From Piper betle (Eukaryota; Streptophyta; Magnoliopsida; Piperales; Piperaceae): a stretch of DNA of 64,000 nucleotides. A model generated the notes under the pieces. The model had not been told where the DNA came from. It was given only the letters and a program-made list of their open reading frames with translations, and made no database searches. The stretch lies in assembly GCA_033002965.1 (NCBI GenBank), contig JAURVB010012350.1, positions 57,930 through 121,929 of the forward strand. The letters run 5' to 3'. The first letter of the stretch is position 1; each line of letters starts with the position of its first letter. The position numbers were made by a program, and so were the translations under genes. Below, piece after piece: positions 46,301 to 56,318 of the stretch.

Positions 46301-48041
46301 AGGAGCTGGAGTTGTTCTCATAGAACCTTCAGGAAAAATGCATTTACATGCCTACAATTTAGCATACTTCTGCACCAACAATAGCGCAGAGTATGAAGCA
46401 ATGTTGCTCGGATTGTTGCTTGCAAAAGATTTGGAAGTAGAATACTTGCTGGTTCGGGGTGATTCGTTGTTGGTAATCCAACAAGCCGCTGGAAATTTTG
46501 AAGTTAAGGAAGCACACTTGGTAGTATGCAAGGCACGTTTAGTGCAATTATTGAAAAATTTCAAAGAAGTAATGTTTGAACATATCCCTCGTTCTACAAA
46601 TCGCATGGCAGATGCACTTGCCGTATTGGGATCCCGATTCATTGCAGAAGGTGAAGTCATAGAGCCCATTATTTGGTTTGCTCGCCATGACGCCCCTGCC
46701 GGTGCGGTCTTACCATCAAGTGTTGTAAGCTTCGCACTAGAGGGATATGATGATTGGTATGGAGATGTTGTCAATTTTCTGGCACGCAATCAATTACCCA
46801 GTGATCGATACAAGGCTCGTGAGGTGCGTCGTATTGCTGCGCGTTATCTCATTGAAGGAGAATTGTTATATCGTAGAGGGTTTGATGGAGTCTTACTACG
46901 GTGCTTGACTAAAGAAGAAAGTTTAAGAGCTATGAAGGAAGCACATGAAGGGACGTGTGGAGAACACCAAGGTGGAAAAAGATTGTATCACCTTTTGTTT
47001 CGAATTGGATATTTCTGGCCGACAATGTATAAGGATTGTATAGACTTTGCTAGGTCATGCGAGAAGTGTCAGTTGCATGCACCTTTGAAGCATTTGCCGC
47101 CAGAACCATTGCACCCAATTGGAGCTTATTGGCCATTCCAGATTTGGGGGCTTGATTTTATCGGTCCAATCCATCCATTATCATCAAAGGGTCACAAGTT
47201 TATCCTGACAGCAATTGAATATTTTACTAAGTGGAGTGAAGCAATACCGGCAAGGAAACAAACAGGAGAATGTGTTGCTCAATTTATTAAGGAAAATATC
47301 ATCTGCCGATTTGGAGTTCCCCAAAAGCTTGTCACGGATAATGGCACGCCATTCATGGGATGGCAAGTAGCGGAATTAGCGAAGCAATATCGGTTCGAAA
47401 TGGTACAATCATCACCATACAACCCACAATCAAATGGACAAGTGGAATCTTTCAACAAGATTTTAAAGCAAATGTTGCGAAAGACAGTGGCCGATAACCA
47501 ACGGGACTGGCATGAGAGGCTCCCTGAAGCGTTATGGTCATACCGTACTTCTGCTCGTGTGAGTACTGGAGTTACGCCATTTTTGTTGGTCTACGGAACA
47601 GAAGCCATCTTGCCTTTGGAAGTAGAATTACCTGCACTAAGGATGGCTACTGTTTCACAATTGTCACCAGAACAGGCGGAATATGTAGCAAACAGAATCG
47701 CATCATTAGAAGTGATCGACGAGCATCGTCACATTGCGGGAGAAAAGTTGAAGAAATATCATGAAGTGATGATGAGAAAGTACAACAAAGACATAAAGCT
47801 TCGCAACTTTATCCCTGGAATGTTGGTATTGTGCAATACTCGTGAAGTCAGGGCAAGATTGCCAATGTCCAAATTTTCCCCGTCATGGGAAGGGCCGTAC
47901 ATGGTGAAGCGGGATGTTGGCAAAGGATGTTATGAATTGTCAACAATTGAAGGAGATGTATTATTTCAAGTAAATGCTAAATACTTGAAAATTTGGCGAG
48001 AACCCATGACAGGAGGTCATACCTCGTCAAATGAAGTTTAA
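43278..48041 (+). CDS. pol: Element A pol polyprotein (PR-RT-RH-aRH-IN), 1587 codons, uninterrupted
   Basis: It copies and integrates element A. Domains visible: aspartic protease with D150 in LVDQGSSINILP; reverse transcriptase from about 540, with CVDFRDINKACPKD, FMDGFSGYNQI, MPFGLKNAGATYQ and the catalytic YVDD at 701-704; first RNase H about 815-970, whose usual first Asp is replaced (YISHTEATLAS); a second, plant-Tat RNase H about 985-1130 with an intact D994-E1038-D1062-D1112 set; integrase with an H1223, H1230, C1261, C1264 zinc site, then core D1293 (GLDFIGP), D1354 (TDNGTPF) and E1390 (DD35E spacing); and a C-terminal EGPYMVKR GPY module. There is no stop codon across 4.8 kb, which contrasts with the broken gag. 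The real start is unclear: the first codon listed is GTG, and expression is probably through gag-pol. The +1 overlap with gag at 43278-43321 contains an A5 run at 43309-43313. Confidence 0.93.
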   Translation: MMRRSLPLSHQKEADRMAIVRKLRKTPKLVHMFDVLHFSPAARFTVEQALSEFAIRNGEDSFFMNSSGRKDYITDVESLGHPLPVLTQVNKEQRARTNPSWPHADDTLPMPVGIITFSNDDLCHPEPNHNRPLFVSVEHRNKLIRRALVDQGSSINILPMHVLLELGYTKENLMPDDTTINSVSPIPCSSLGTVCFHISVGPFSLPHIFHVLKIDPMWHMLLGRPWIHDHRCVPSSWHQCIKAAPSKGGQIRVRGLRNPFALEEAHFADAAFFMEGNVLKLAREQPSMHAYPAIMDLPDFIKPTANYLPPRPPKVAKLHQLSVPSVPPISPGPEASLVPLRVTVHSKQPRQKIRGIPPLQEVQSQEEKEHIIFEDAAMVLGQWEMPVANFCEKEVITLDPSPVIYLEEEGCLSFDDSEVITLEPEEPITLESFPYCIPSENEGSMQYKFVGAISLEEGLQDKEILQAPSHFEDGVTLAAERLEEINLGTYQKPRPTFLGTGLEEMEKRQLIDLLRSYKDCFAWSYDEMPGLSIKVAVHSLAVKPGVRPVVQARRKFSPPIEAKIAMEIEKLKKANFIREVKYLEWLANIVPVKKKNGQIRICVDFRDINKACPKDAFPLPIPDILLDNVVGCQMFSFMDGFSGYNQIRMAVEDEEKTAFYTPVGIYCYTVMPFGLKNAGATYQRAMQYIFADMLHEEMEDYVDDIIVKSKARSDHCKVLRKVLHRCRVNNLKLNPQKCAFGVSSGQFLGFLVHERGIQVDPAKIQAIRDMSPPTSLRQLQSFLGKINYIRRFIPDLSSKILPLTQLLKKGNKFEWEETCGKAFEEIKMGLLKSPTLLAPVPDRPLILYISHTEATLASILAQADDLGRERPVYYLSRTMTSIEQRYTKIEKACLALVFASQKLRHYFLTHEVHLVVHDNPVRYLLQQPALSGRAARWLWKLMEFDIKCVTQKAVKGQAIAELLANHSAPPTDKKEEEVQFNTDKDLVKWTLYFDGAAVGMRGGAGSTGGAGVVLIEPSGKMHLHAYNLAYFCTNNSAEYEAMLLGLLLAKDLEVEYLLVRGDSLLVIQQAAGNFEVKEAHLVVCKARLVQLLKNFKEVMFEHIPRSTNRMADALAVLGSRFIAEGEVIEPIIWFARHDAPAGAVLPSSVVSFALEGYDDWYGDVVNFLARNQLPSDRYKAREVRRIAARYLIEGELLYRRGFDGVLLRCLTKEESLRAMKEAHEGTCGEHQGGKRLYHLLFRIGYFWPTMYKDCIDFARSCEKCQLHAPLKHLPPEPLHPIGAYWPFQIWGLDFIGPIHPLSSKGHKFILTAIEYFTKWSEAIPARKQTGECVAQFIKENIICRFGVPQKLVTDNGTPFMGWQVAELAKQYRFEMVQSSPYNPQSNGQVESFNKILKQMLRKTVADNQRDWHERLPEALWSYRTSARVSTGVTPFLLVYGTEAILPLEVELPALRMATVSQLSPEQAEYVANRIASLEVIDEHRHIAGEKLKKYHEVMMRKYNKDIKLRNFIPGMLVLCNTREVRARLPMSKFSPSWEGPYMVKRDVGKGCYELSTIEGDVLFQVNAKYLKIWREPMTGGHTSSNEV

Positions 48042-48122
48042 ATAATAAATGATGGCATAAAAAAAATGAAAAATGAATAAAAATGTTTTGCCGATTCTTC
48101 TTTCTCAGATGGCGAAAAATCG

Positions 48123-48131
48123 GCAAGGGGG
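48123..48131 (+). promoter_or_regulatory. Polypurine tract of element A
   Basis: GCAAGGGGG just before the 3' LTR (a CTGA spacer precedes TGTTCG at 48136). This is the primer site for plus-strand synthesis in LTR elements. Confidence 0.75.
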
Positions 48132-48135
48132 CTGA

Positions 48136-49182
48136 TGTTCGTCCAAATTTTTCACCGCACCCCTCGGCTCAATCATGACGGTTAACCCAGCCAGTCGTGG
48201 TTGAACCCGTGGTTATGCCTAATTTAATAGAAATAAGATACGTGAGATTTATTCGGAAGGAGGGAAAGGGGTCCACGAGATTGAAGAAGACGAAGTGGAG
48301 GAAGACAGAAGTATTGCATTGAGAAGACGAAGCATTGCATTGAGAAGACGAAGTATTGCATTGGAGAAGACGAAGTATTGCATTGAGAAGACGAAGTATT
48401 GCATTGGAGAAGACGAAGTATTGCATTGGAGAAGACAAAGTCACAAACTTATTGCATTGAGGAAGACGAAGTTGCTGTTCGCTTACTATAAAGAAGGACG
48501 CCATTGCAGGTTGAAAGGGGGAGGGGCTGGAAAACGGTGTTCCACGCCCAGGCTGCTGCTGCTAGGAGGAGGATGCCCTACTCCTCCATCCTTGCTTGTT
48601 GCCATTGCCTCCATCCGTGCTGCTGCAGAAGGAAGCCTCCTCCATCCTTGCTTGTTGCTGCCATTGCCTCCATCCTTGCTTGTTGCTGCCATTGGAGAAG
48701 AAGCTCCTCCATCCTTGCTTGTTGCTGCTAGGAGGAGGACGCCCTACTCCTCCATCCTTGCTTGTTGCTGCCATTGCCTCCATCCTTGCTTGTTGCTGCC
48801 ATTGGAGAAGAAGCAAGGGGAAGGAAATGTCATGTTGCTGTCTTGCTGATTAAAGGAATTGCTGAAATACACCCTGCTGCAACTAAGGACGCCATTGAAG
48901 GAGACGCCTTGGAGGAGTTATTGCAATCCAGAGGAGGAAGACAATCTTTCCCTTCTGAAGTTGAAGCAGCATTGCAGTTGCAATTTTCATGCATTCAAGC
49001 ATGATATGTTTATGGAAATGAATAATTAGGATTGGAAATCGCCATCCCTTGGATACTTGTGACTCTTTAGTCTCATCACGCTGTCTCTTTGCGCGGCAAG
49101 GGCGCCTCGGTCCCACCGAACCCTTCCAACCCGACGCGGGAACACTCTAACCCGCACCAGCGGACAAACCCGTGCCCGAACA
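48136..49182 (+). mobile_element. Element A 3' LTR
   Basis: 1047 bp with the same termini as the 5' LTR. It is shorter by 32 bp because both minisatellites changed unit number (arrays at about 48303-48438 and 48578-48811). The last 371 bp match the 5' LTR with four differences. ATAAT follows at 49183-49187. Confidence 0.95.
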
Positions 49183-49550
49183 ATAATTCTAGAACATGAA
49201 TTTTAATACTATAATTAAGTCTTAAATTCATTGATCATAAAAATAAGTTCTGATGCATATGACAATATATAAAATAACCCTCCCACAGTCTTCGACCGTT
49301 TCCTATAGCCAGATTTATTACACAAGAGAATAATATAGGAAGTCCAACTTTATTATCGATTCACCATACCTAGGTTGGTAAAAGAACCACCAACCACACT
49401 TCTATTCTTCAGTCCAAAGCTACTCACTTGAGGAGGCAATTCCGTGTTAGTGATAAAACCACTAAGCCGCATTATTAAATAAAACAAGTCAATAAAATCC
49501 CTATTATCATTTCACCTGTCTTTATTATCGTTTCACCAGTCTTTTAGTAA

Positions 49551-49906
49551 TTATCTCTCAGGTCATTCTGAGATTAGTAATTGTCTCTCAGTTCATATCT
49601 GAGATTTGTAAAAGTCTCTCAAGTCATTCTGAGATTAGTAATTGTCTCTCAGGTCATTCTGAGATTAGAAATTTTCTCCCAGTTCATTCTGAGATTTAGG
49701 TAGTCTCCCAGATCATTCTAAGATTAGTCATTATCTACTAGGTCATTCTGAGATTAGAAATTGTCTCCCAGTTCATTCTGATAGTAGTCATTATCTCTCA
49801 GTTCATTCTGAGATTAGAAATCGTCTCCGAGTTCATTCTAAGATTATGTGGTCTTCCAAGTCATTATGAGATTAGTCATTATCTCCCAGTTCATTCTGAG
49901 ATTAGT
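49551..49906. repeat. Palindromic minisatellite in element B left LTR
   Basis: About 12 units of 29-30 bp, consensus TCTCAGTTCATTCTGAGATT followed by AGTAATTGTC. Each unit contains TCTCAG and CTGAGA as a short inverted repeat with a 6-nt loop. The right LTR has a longer version at 57190-57612. Confidence 0.9.
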
Positions 49907-51845
49907 GCCGACAAAGGTTACCAGCTTAGGAAAATACAACATTTCAAATAATTATACGGACCTGGATATTTCGAACTTGTAGCTACGACCAACGATCCTA
50001 ATCTGAACGAGAACATAAAATTATACATAAGTATAATTTTATTTGAGTAGGAATGCATGCAGCTAAATGTCTAATATATATATATATATATATTAAAATT
50101 TTTGACAACATAACATGTAACAATTCAAAAATATTAGATATTAAATTCTCAACAAATCTAGTGAGATAATTAATTATTCATGTGACATAATCATTTAAGT
50201 CCTACTTTACATTTTAAATTAATTATCTAAATCATAATTAATACTTAACAATTGATGAAATAATTATTAACTGATAAACAAGTATTTAATTTCTCATTTG
50301 CGGTGATAATTACTTAACCCCGATCTTGATGATTTAATTTACGGTTATAATTTTTTAATCACTAATATTATTTATAGCAATTTAATTAATTAAGTTGTTC
50401 GATTAAATTATTTAGAATAATTTGTGTTATTTTAATTCATAAATATTATTAGTACAATTATTTTAAATTAGTTCGACTCAATAAAGTTTCGAACTTTATT
50501 TATTTTTATTATACTATTTAGGTTCGACATTTGTGATTGTTACCCGACTATAGTTTAATAACCCATTAAAATGATTATTTTTAAAGATTTATTACAAGTT
50601 GGTATTATTATTTAACTTGAGCTGTGTCGAGTCAAGCATTATTTACAAGTTTGCCACCCAGAGGGAATTTTCTTCTTCTTCTTCTCGTAGCGCCATCCTC
50701 TCTTCCCGACTGCAGCCACCCTCCAGCTGCTGCCAGCGATCGTCTCTGGCCGCCATCAATCGTCGCCACCCAGCCCTGCCATGCCGTTCTGGTGTCGCCC
50801 CGACCAACTCCGGCTGCCTTCCAGCCACCGCGATCCTGCACCGCCACACCAGCGACGCGTTCGCGTCGCCGATTCCACCACCGGCGTAGCATTGCCGCCT
50901 CAATTGGGTGGTCGCCTCGACACCCTCTACCCCCTATCGACCTTTCCCGGCCAGATTGGAACCCATCGCCACCCAGGATGGCTTGAATTTCTTCACCCAT
51001 TGCTGCTGTCCTCTGTTTTTGGCCATTTACCACCCTAGGCCGGCATCCACACACGTGAGATTGACCATAGACTGATCGACGTAGAGAGTAGGATCATCTT
51101 CTGACGTCGGAAAGACCGCCGCCACCAATTCCCGGCGAAGCTTTGCCTGTGCTTGCCCATCTCGCTGAATAGGGGAACTCGTTGGCCATGGATCTCAGTT
51201 GTGTAAAAATTAATTTGTGTTCTTATTGATTTAAAACCTTAACCCACACGATCTATCAATTAAGATTAATGTAAATTTTTTATAACAATTTGCAACATTA
51301 AAATCAACTTTTATTAAACAAATCATGATATCCACCACCAACAACAACAAATAAATTAACAGTGATGCCTAAACATGAACTTTACGTGCTTGCCAACGAA
51401 AGAAAGAAAAAGAAAATAAGATAGGGATAATACCCAAAACAAGGAAGATGCTCGCTCTGACAAGGAAGAGGAGAAGAAAATGCGAATGAAGGCTAGGGTG
51501 GAGGATGTCCTTTATAAAATAAAATGAAATGACGGCTAGGGTATGTAAAAACACCGTATTTCACTTAACTGGGTCCGGGTAAATAATAAAATGGGTAATA
51601 ATTAACCAGGTAGAATTAATTGGGTAAAGAATATAACACATTCGGTCCATCCCGGACCGCATCCGCGTCCATTTTTTTTTTCCACGGTCTTTACAATCTC
51701 CCCAACTTAGAAATATTTTGTCCCCGAAATATTATAACGGGTAACAGAACAATCATGATTAATTTTATTTATTTCTTCGAGATCAGTTCATGCTACTACA
51801 AATATAAAACTCTTATGCCACAAATAGGCTAGGGTATTTCCTTAC

Positions 51846-53001
51846 CATTTCTTGATTCACTCTCCCATGTAGCTTCCTCTGACCCCTGATGTTTTCACAA
51901 TACTTTTACCAAAGGAATTTCCTTGTTCCTGAGTGTCTTTATTTCTCTTGGCAAGATGCGAATCGGCTTTTCCTCGTAGGTTAAATCTGATTGTAACTCT
52001 AAGTCTTCAAAATTGGTGATGATATGATCTTCATCTCGTACATATTTCTTTTGCATTGACACATGGAAGACATTGTGTACTCCCACTAGACTTGGTGGTA
52101 ATGCTAATCTATATGCACAATTTCCAACTCGATCCAAGATTAGAAATGGTCCGATGAATCTTGGCTTCAACTTCCCTGATATTTTAAATCTGATCACCCC
52201 CTTCGTAAGAGATGTCTTTAGGTACACAAACTCCCCAACTTGGATCTCTAGGTCCTTCCTTCGAGTATCAGCATAACTATTTTGTCGATCCTGTAGCTGC
52301 CTTAAGTCTTTGCTGAATGAGTTTCACCTTTTCAGTTGCTTCCCTCACCATCTTTGGTCCGACTATAACTACCTCGGTAGACTCCAACCAGCATGATGGA
52401 GATCTGCAAGGCCTACCATATAAGGCTTCAAATGGTGCCATCTCTATACTGGCTTGGTAAGAGTTATTGTAGGTGAATTCAGCCAAGGCTAAGTGTTTCT
52501 CCCAGTCACCTCCCCAGTCAAGAATGCAAGCTCTTAACAAATCTTGCCAAAGTTTGAATAGTCCTCTCACTCTGCCCATCAGTTTGGGGATGATATGTTG
52601 TACTCAGCTTGATTTGAGTTCCCATGGCTTTTTGGAAAACTTCCCAGAAATGTGAGGTGAATAGGGGATCGCGGTCGGAGACTATCTCCTTTGGAATCCC
52701 ATGCAACTTGACAATATTGTCAACATACAATCCTGCCAGGTATTCCGCCGTCCTCATTGATTTCGTGGGGATGAAGTGAGCTACCTTAGTTAGTTGGTCT
52801 ACAACTACCCATATGGAGTCATGCTTCTTCTGAGTCCTTGGGAGCTTTGCAATAAAATCGCATGTGACACACTCCTATTTCCAGGTTGGTATTTCTAAAG
52901 GTTGCAATAGTCCTCCAGGTAGTTGATGTTGGGCTTTGATCTGTTGGCAAATCTGACACTTGGAGACAAAATCCACAACATCCCTCTTCATCCCAATCCA
53001 C
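51846..53001 (-). pseudogene. Element B integrase and C-terminal tail (frameshifted)
   Basis: Minus strand. It contains the integrase zinc region near 52900-53000 (RWIGMKRDVVDFVSKCQICQ spread over two frames), the core Asp in CDFIAKLP (codon at 52857-52859), SDRDPLFTSHFWEVFQ near 52640-52690 with the second Asp, and the Glu in GQSERTIQTL near 52565. The GPF module PRFIGPFLILDRVGNCAYRL lies in the open frame 51895-52227. The tail has NKEIPLVKVL and, after a stop, an EEATWESE motif typical of the chromovirus chromodomain tail. At least three frame changes and one stop break it. The DDE residues are still present. Confidence 0.88.
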
Positions 53002-53050
53002 CGGTAGGTTCGCTTTAAATCCTGATACATTTTAGTAACTCCAGGGTGTA

Positions 53051-53878
53051 TCAAGAACTTTGAGCGATGAGCCTCCTCAAGATATTCCGTCTTAGTGCAT
53101 CATCCTTGGGTACACACAACCTTCCTCTAAATCTGATCACACTACTGGAATCAGCTACAATGTCAAGAATCTTGTCCAACATTTCATTCAGCTCCTCATC
53201 ACCCATTTGTGCTAGCTTAACACGATCAACTAAATCATTGGAAATAACCAAATTTGCTAGTAAGCCTGTTAGTTGCTCCACCGGGTTGATAGCTACCACT
53301 TCTGCTGACATGGCCCAAAGTCTAGCTAGCTGCTGACTTTTGTCCACTTTGCCCTTCCGACTCAACACATCGGCTACCACATTCACTTTCCCTAGATGGT
53401 ATACGATTTGAAAGTCGTAGTCCTTCAAATATTCTATCCACCACCTCTGTTGAAGGTTAAGATCATTCTGGATGAAGATATACTTCAAACTCTGGTGGTC
53501 AGAGAAGACTTCGAACTGGGCTCCATACAAGTAGTGTCTCCAAATCTTCAGGGCAAAAACCACTGCCGCCAGTTCCAAGTCATGGGTTGCATAATTTTGC
53601 TCATGAATCTTCAATTGACGAGAGGCATAGGCCACCACCTTACCTTCTTGCATAAGGACACATCCTAAACCCAACAGAGACGCATCACTGAAGACTACAA
53701 ATCCTTCATTACCATTTGGCAGTGTCAAGACTGGTGCAGTTGTTAGACTCTTCTTTAGAGACTGGAAACTCTCCTCACACTTACTACTCCATTCAAACTT
53801 GACTCCCTTCCTTGTGAGTTTGGTCATCGGCGATGCTACTAAGGAAAAATCTTTAATGAATTTCCTGTAGTAACCCAC
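53051..53878 (-). pseudogene. Element B RNase H and integrase N-terminus fragment
   Basis: A 275-codon open frame on minus. It starts in the RT thumb ([20 protein letters not shown]) and runs through Ty3-type RNase [11 protein letters not shown] (first Asp), [13 protein letters not shown] (Glu), [12 protein letters not shown] (Asp) and [11 protein letters not shown] (last Asp), so all four acidic residues remain. It continues into the integrase entry ([20 protein letters not shown]). It lies between the RT fragment (53929-54567) and the integrase fragments, separated from each by a frame change. Confidence 0.9.
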
Positions 53879-53928
53879 TAAACCAAGGAAGCTTCTTATA
53901 TCCAGTGACTAACTTAGGTTGTGGCCAA

Positions 53929-54567
53929 TCAGTGACTGCTTTCACTTTTGATGGATCCACTGCAATTCTGGCCTTGGAGATAATATGGCCGAGGAAATTT
54001 ACCTCCTGTCAACCAGAAGTCACACTTTGAGAGCTTGGCGAACAGTTGATTTTCTCTCAGAACTTGAAGAGTAATGGACAGATGCTTCACATGCTCTTCT
54101 TCATTATTTGAATAAACCAGAATGTCGTCCACAAACATGATAATAAACTTGTCCAGGTATGCATGGAATACTATGTTCATGAGTGACATAAAGGCCGCTG
54201 GTGCATTTGTTAGACCAAAAGGCATAACCAGAAATTCATAATGTCCATACCGAGTTCGGAAAGCCATTTTCTGTATATCTGACTCCTTTACTCGCAACTG
54301 GTGATAACCAGACTGCAAGTCTATCTTAGAAAATATTCTGACTATTTTTAGTTGATCAAACAAGTCATCAATCCTTGGTAAGGGGTACCGATTCTTGACT
54401 GTCACTTGATTGATTTTTCGATAGTCAATACACATCCGAAGTGATCCATCTTTCTTCTTCACAAAAAGCACAGGGGCTCCCCAGGGTGAAGTACTTGGTC
54501 GGATGAAACCTACCTGCAACAACTCCTCTAGTTGACTCTTCAACTCCTTGAGTTCTGCTGGAGCCAT
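53929..54567 (-). pseudogene. Element B reverse transcriptase fragment
   Basis: A 212-codon open frame on minus. RT blocks in order: [40 protein letters not shown] with [56 protein letters not shown] and catalytic FVDD (54124-54135) in FVDDILVYS. The C-terminus departs from the family after KCDFWL, where a frameshift occurs. The sequence type is Tekay/Del-like chromovirus. Neighbours: PR-RT linker upstream (54606-54866), RNase H downstream. Confidence 0.92.
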
Positions 54568-54605
54568 GCGGTATGGTGCTTTAGAAATGGGTGTTGTTCC
54601 AGGTG

Positions 54606-55090
54606 CTAAGTCAATGGCAGAACTCCACGTGCCTGCTTAGGAGGTAATCTTGGAAGTTCTTCTCGGAATACATCGGGAAACTCTACTACCATAGGAATCA
54701 TGGACAACTCTTTGGGTTTTGACTCAGACCCAACTAAGTTAGCCAAAAAGGCTTTACAACCCTCACCAAACAATGGGCAGTCAAGTTGTTTGGTTAGGAT
54801 AGCTGCCACAAACTCTGCCCACGTGATGGAAGAAATCTCATGTCGACTAAAAGTAGTTTTCTCCATGGATTTCCACTAGTAAGATGCTTCCACTTGAAGC
54901 ATGCATGTTGCCAATCTCACTTGATGGCGGTGGGGCACAAACAGAGCCCTAAACTCTTTTTTGGTAATGTCAATCTAGCTCTCCGCGTTCATTGAATCGA
55001 TCCCTCCAATAAATACCTCAGCTCCATTCTTCCTGAATTTTTCCATAGTGTAGCGGTCACTATACCCCAGGGGGGCAGCAGCACTTGTCG
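54606..55090 (-). pseudogene. Element B gag N-terminus fused to the PR-RT linker by deletion
   Basis: Reading on minus from 55090: MEKFRKNGAEVFIGGIDSMN (gag start region), then VRLATCMLQVEASY, then SITWAEFVAAIL (gag), followed directly by GEGCKAFLANL and [19 protein letters not shown]. The last two belong to the linker between protease and RT. The gag C-terminus, zinc knuckle and the whole protease are missing. In intact relatives they would take well over 1 kb. So B could not have moved by its own proteins after this deletion. Confidence 0.8.
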
Positions 55091-55166
55091 GACAACCGGT
55101 GGCACTAAGTTGGACGCTCCCCTTGCTCGCCCGGGTCTGCTAATCCGGCCCGCCCTTGGGCACTCC
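55091..55166 (-). other. Element B leader/gag-start sequence before solo LTR I
   Basis: A short GC-rich piece (CCGGTGGCACTAAGTTGG, CGGCCCGCCCTTGGGCACTCC) of the 5' gag region. It resumes after the solo LTR at 56319 with similar TGGGCACTTCCCTAACCACC phrases. Confidence 0.5.
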
Positions 55167-56318
55167 TGTTAAGTGTTTAAAATATATAATATTTCTCCAT
55201 GTTTTTAATATGATTTTGTACTTCTCGGGTATAAACATGATTAATTTAGTGATATTTTTCATTATATTCTAGTTAATTAATATTTTATTAAATATGCTTA
55301 ATTTTGGTGTTTCATTTTAGAAAAAGATGAATAAATTAAGCTTTGGATTTGATTGGTTATGACACTTGGCCCCACCCGATGGCTACAATTTATGGTGTTC
55401 AATAGAGTCGAACAGTTGGAAACTTGAAGGGACATTATAATTAATTAGACTACGTCGATTTGTGAACACCCTCTTCGAATTCTTGTATCTTTACTTCTAT
55501 ATAAAGGGGTGGTCATTTGTTGTTATCAAATCTCATCTCTTGGCTTCAGAGTGTAGTAGAAGAAGTAGTTTTAGTTTTTGTAATTTCTTTTTCTTTCATA
55601 ATAAAAATTAGTTTCTTCTTTATAATGTTTTCTATTTTTATTATGGAGTAGTCTTTTATTTCGTTCTAGAAAAGAATCGAACTTAACATGATTTAATTGA
55701 ATTTATTTCATGCTCTTACTCTTTTATGCAATCAGATTGTTTAAATTATCATGTTCTAAATGCTAAGAGTAGATTGATCACCTATTTCTTAGATCATGAG
55801 TTTTAATTAGATTTCGGGAGAAATTAATTAGATTAGTCATTGATAATTCATCATACAATGAGTCTTTTAACTTGTTTGTCATTGTGGTCGGGAGATACAC
55901 AACTGTTTGCGATTGTAAGGCAATTCTTAATGCATTATTTTGTTGATTAAACAATTATCACTAGGAGGTAGAAATTGAGGCAAAGTAATAGAAACATGAA
56001 GGAGCGGGAGCCACCATGTCATATAATTATCCTAGATCAACAATCTGAGGGAATAAAAGATAAGAGTAAGATTTGATGAAGATTAAATTCATGTTAAGGG
56101 AAATTCAACTCAAGAACGAGTTTTATAATTTTGACTTCGCTTTTAATTTAAAGTTATTACTTAGATTTCATTAAGTCAGTTATTTTTGTTTTGCTTCTCA
56201 TTTTATTTTCTTTAATTAATTATAGAAAATTCATCTCCCTGTGGGACGATACTCGATTTATCATTATATTACTTATTTTGACCGTGCATACTTGCATGTT
56301 ATTGAAAATATTCTAACA
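55167..56318 (+). mobile_element. Solo LTR of family I inside element B
   Basis: It starts TGTTAAGTGTTT and ends TATTCTAACA (1152 bp), with a perfect target duplication ACTCC at 55162-55166 and 56319-56323. It carries a TATA box, a U5-like CCTGTGGGACGATACTCG block near 56236 and no coding sequence. The minus-oriented copy at 14945-15695 lacks about 400 bp of the middle. It inserted after B did, since it interrupts B's 5' region. Confidence 0.94.
55498..55506 (+). promoter_or_regulatory. TATA box of solo LTR I
   Basis: TATATAAAG, about 330 bp into the LTR, followed by a leader with TCATCTCTTGGCTTCAGAG. It is absent from the deleted sibling at 14945-15695. Confidence 0.75.

Larger units (their letters stand above)
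40153..49182 (+). mobile_element. Element A: Tat-lineage Ty3/gypsy retrotransposon (9.03 kb)
   Basis: A structurally complete element: LTRs 40153-41231 and 48136-49182, a primer-binding site, a gag region (interrupted), an open pol of 1587 codons, a polypurine tract and a perfect ATAAT target duplication. Pol order PR-RT-RH-second RH-IN and the primer-binding site type place it in the plant Tat group (relatives of Ogre and Retand). The last 371 bp of the two LTRs differ at four positions, so the insertion is recent relative to everything around it. It lies in the left LTR of element B, in the opposite orientation to B. Confidence 0.95.
40073..51695 (-). mobile_element. Element B left LTR (its 3' LTR), split by element A
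   Basis: In plus coordinates it starts TGTAACGACCCG and ends CGGTCTTTACA. Without element A and one target copy it is 2588 bp (40073-40152 plus 49188-51695). It aligns throughout with the right LTR 56756-59408. At its right edge the minus strand reads a TAAGTTGGGGAGAT polypurine tract and then TGTAAAGACC, so this is the 3' LTR of a minus-strand element. Differences from the right LTR are frequent: nine substitutions and one indel in the first 80 bp, seven of them transitions. Confidence 0.93.

Noticed and set aside
49551..49906. CRISPR-like array
   Set aside because: The units are contiguous degenerate repeats with no unique spacers, in a plant LTR; a minisatellite.
50599..51054. Pro/Ser/Arg-rich frames of 96-140 codons, and the counterpart at 58313-58917
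   Set aside because: They lie in the GC-rich LTR module, are not conserved in frame between the two LTRs of element B, and have indels between copies.
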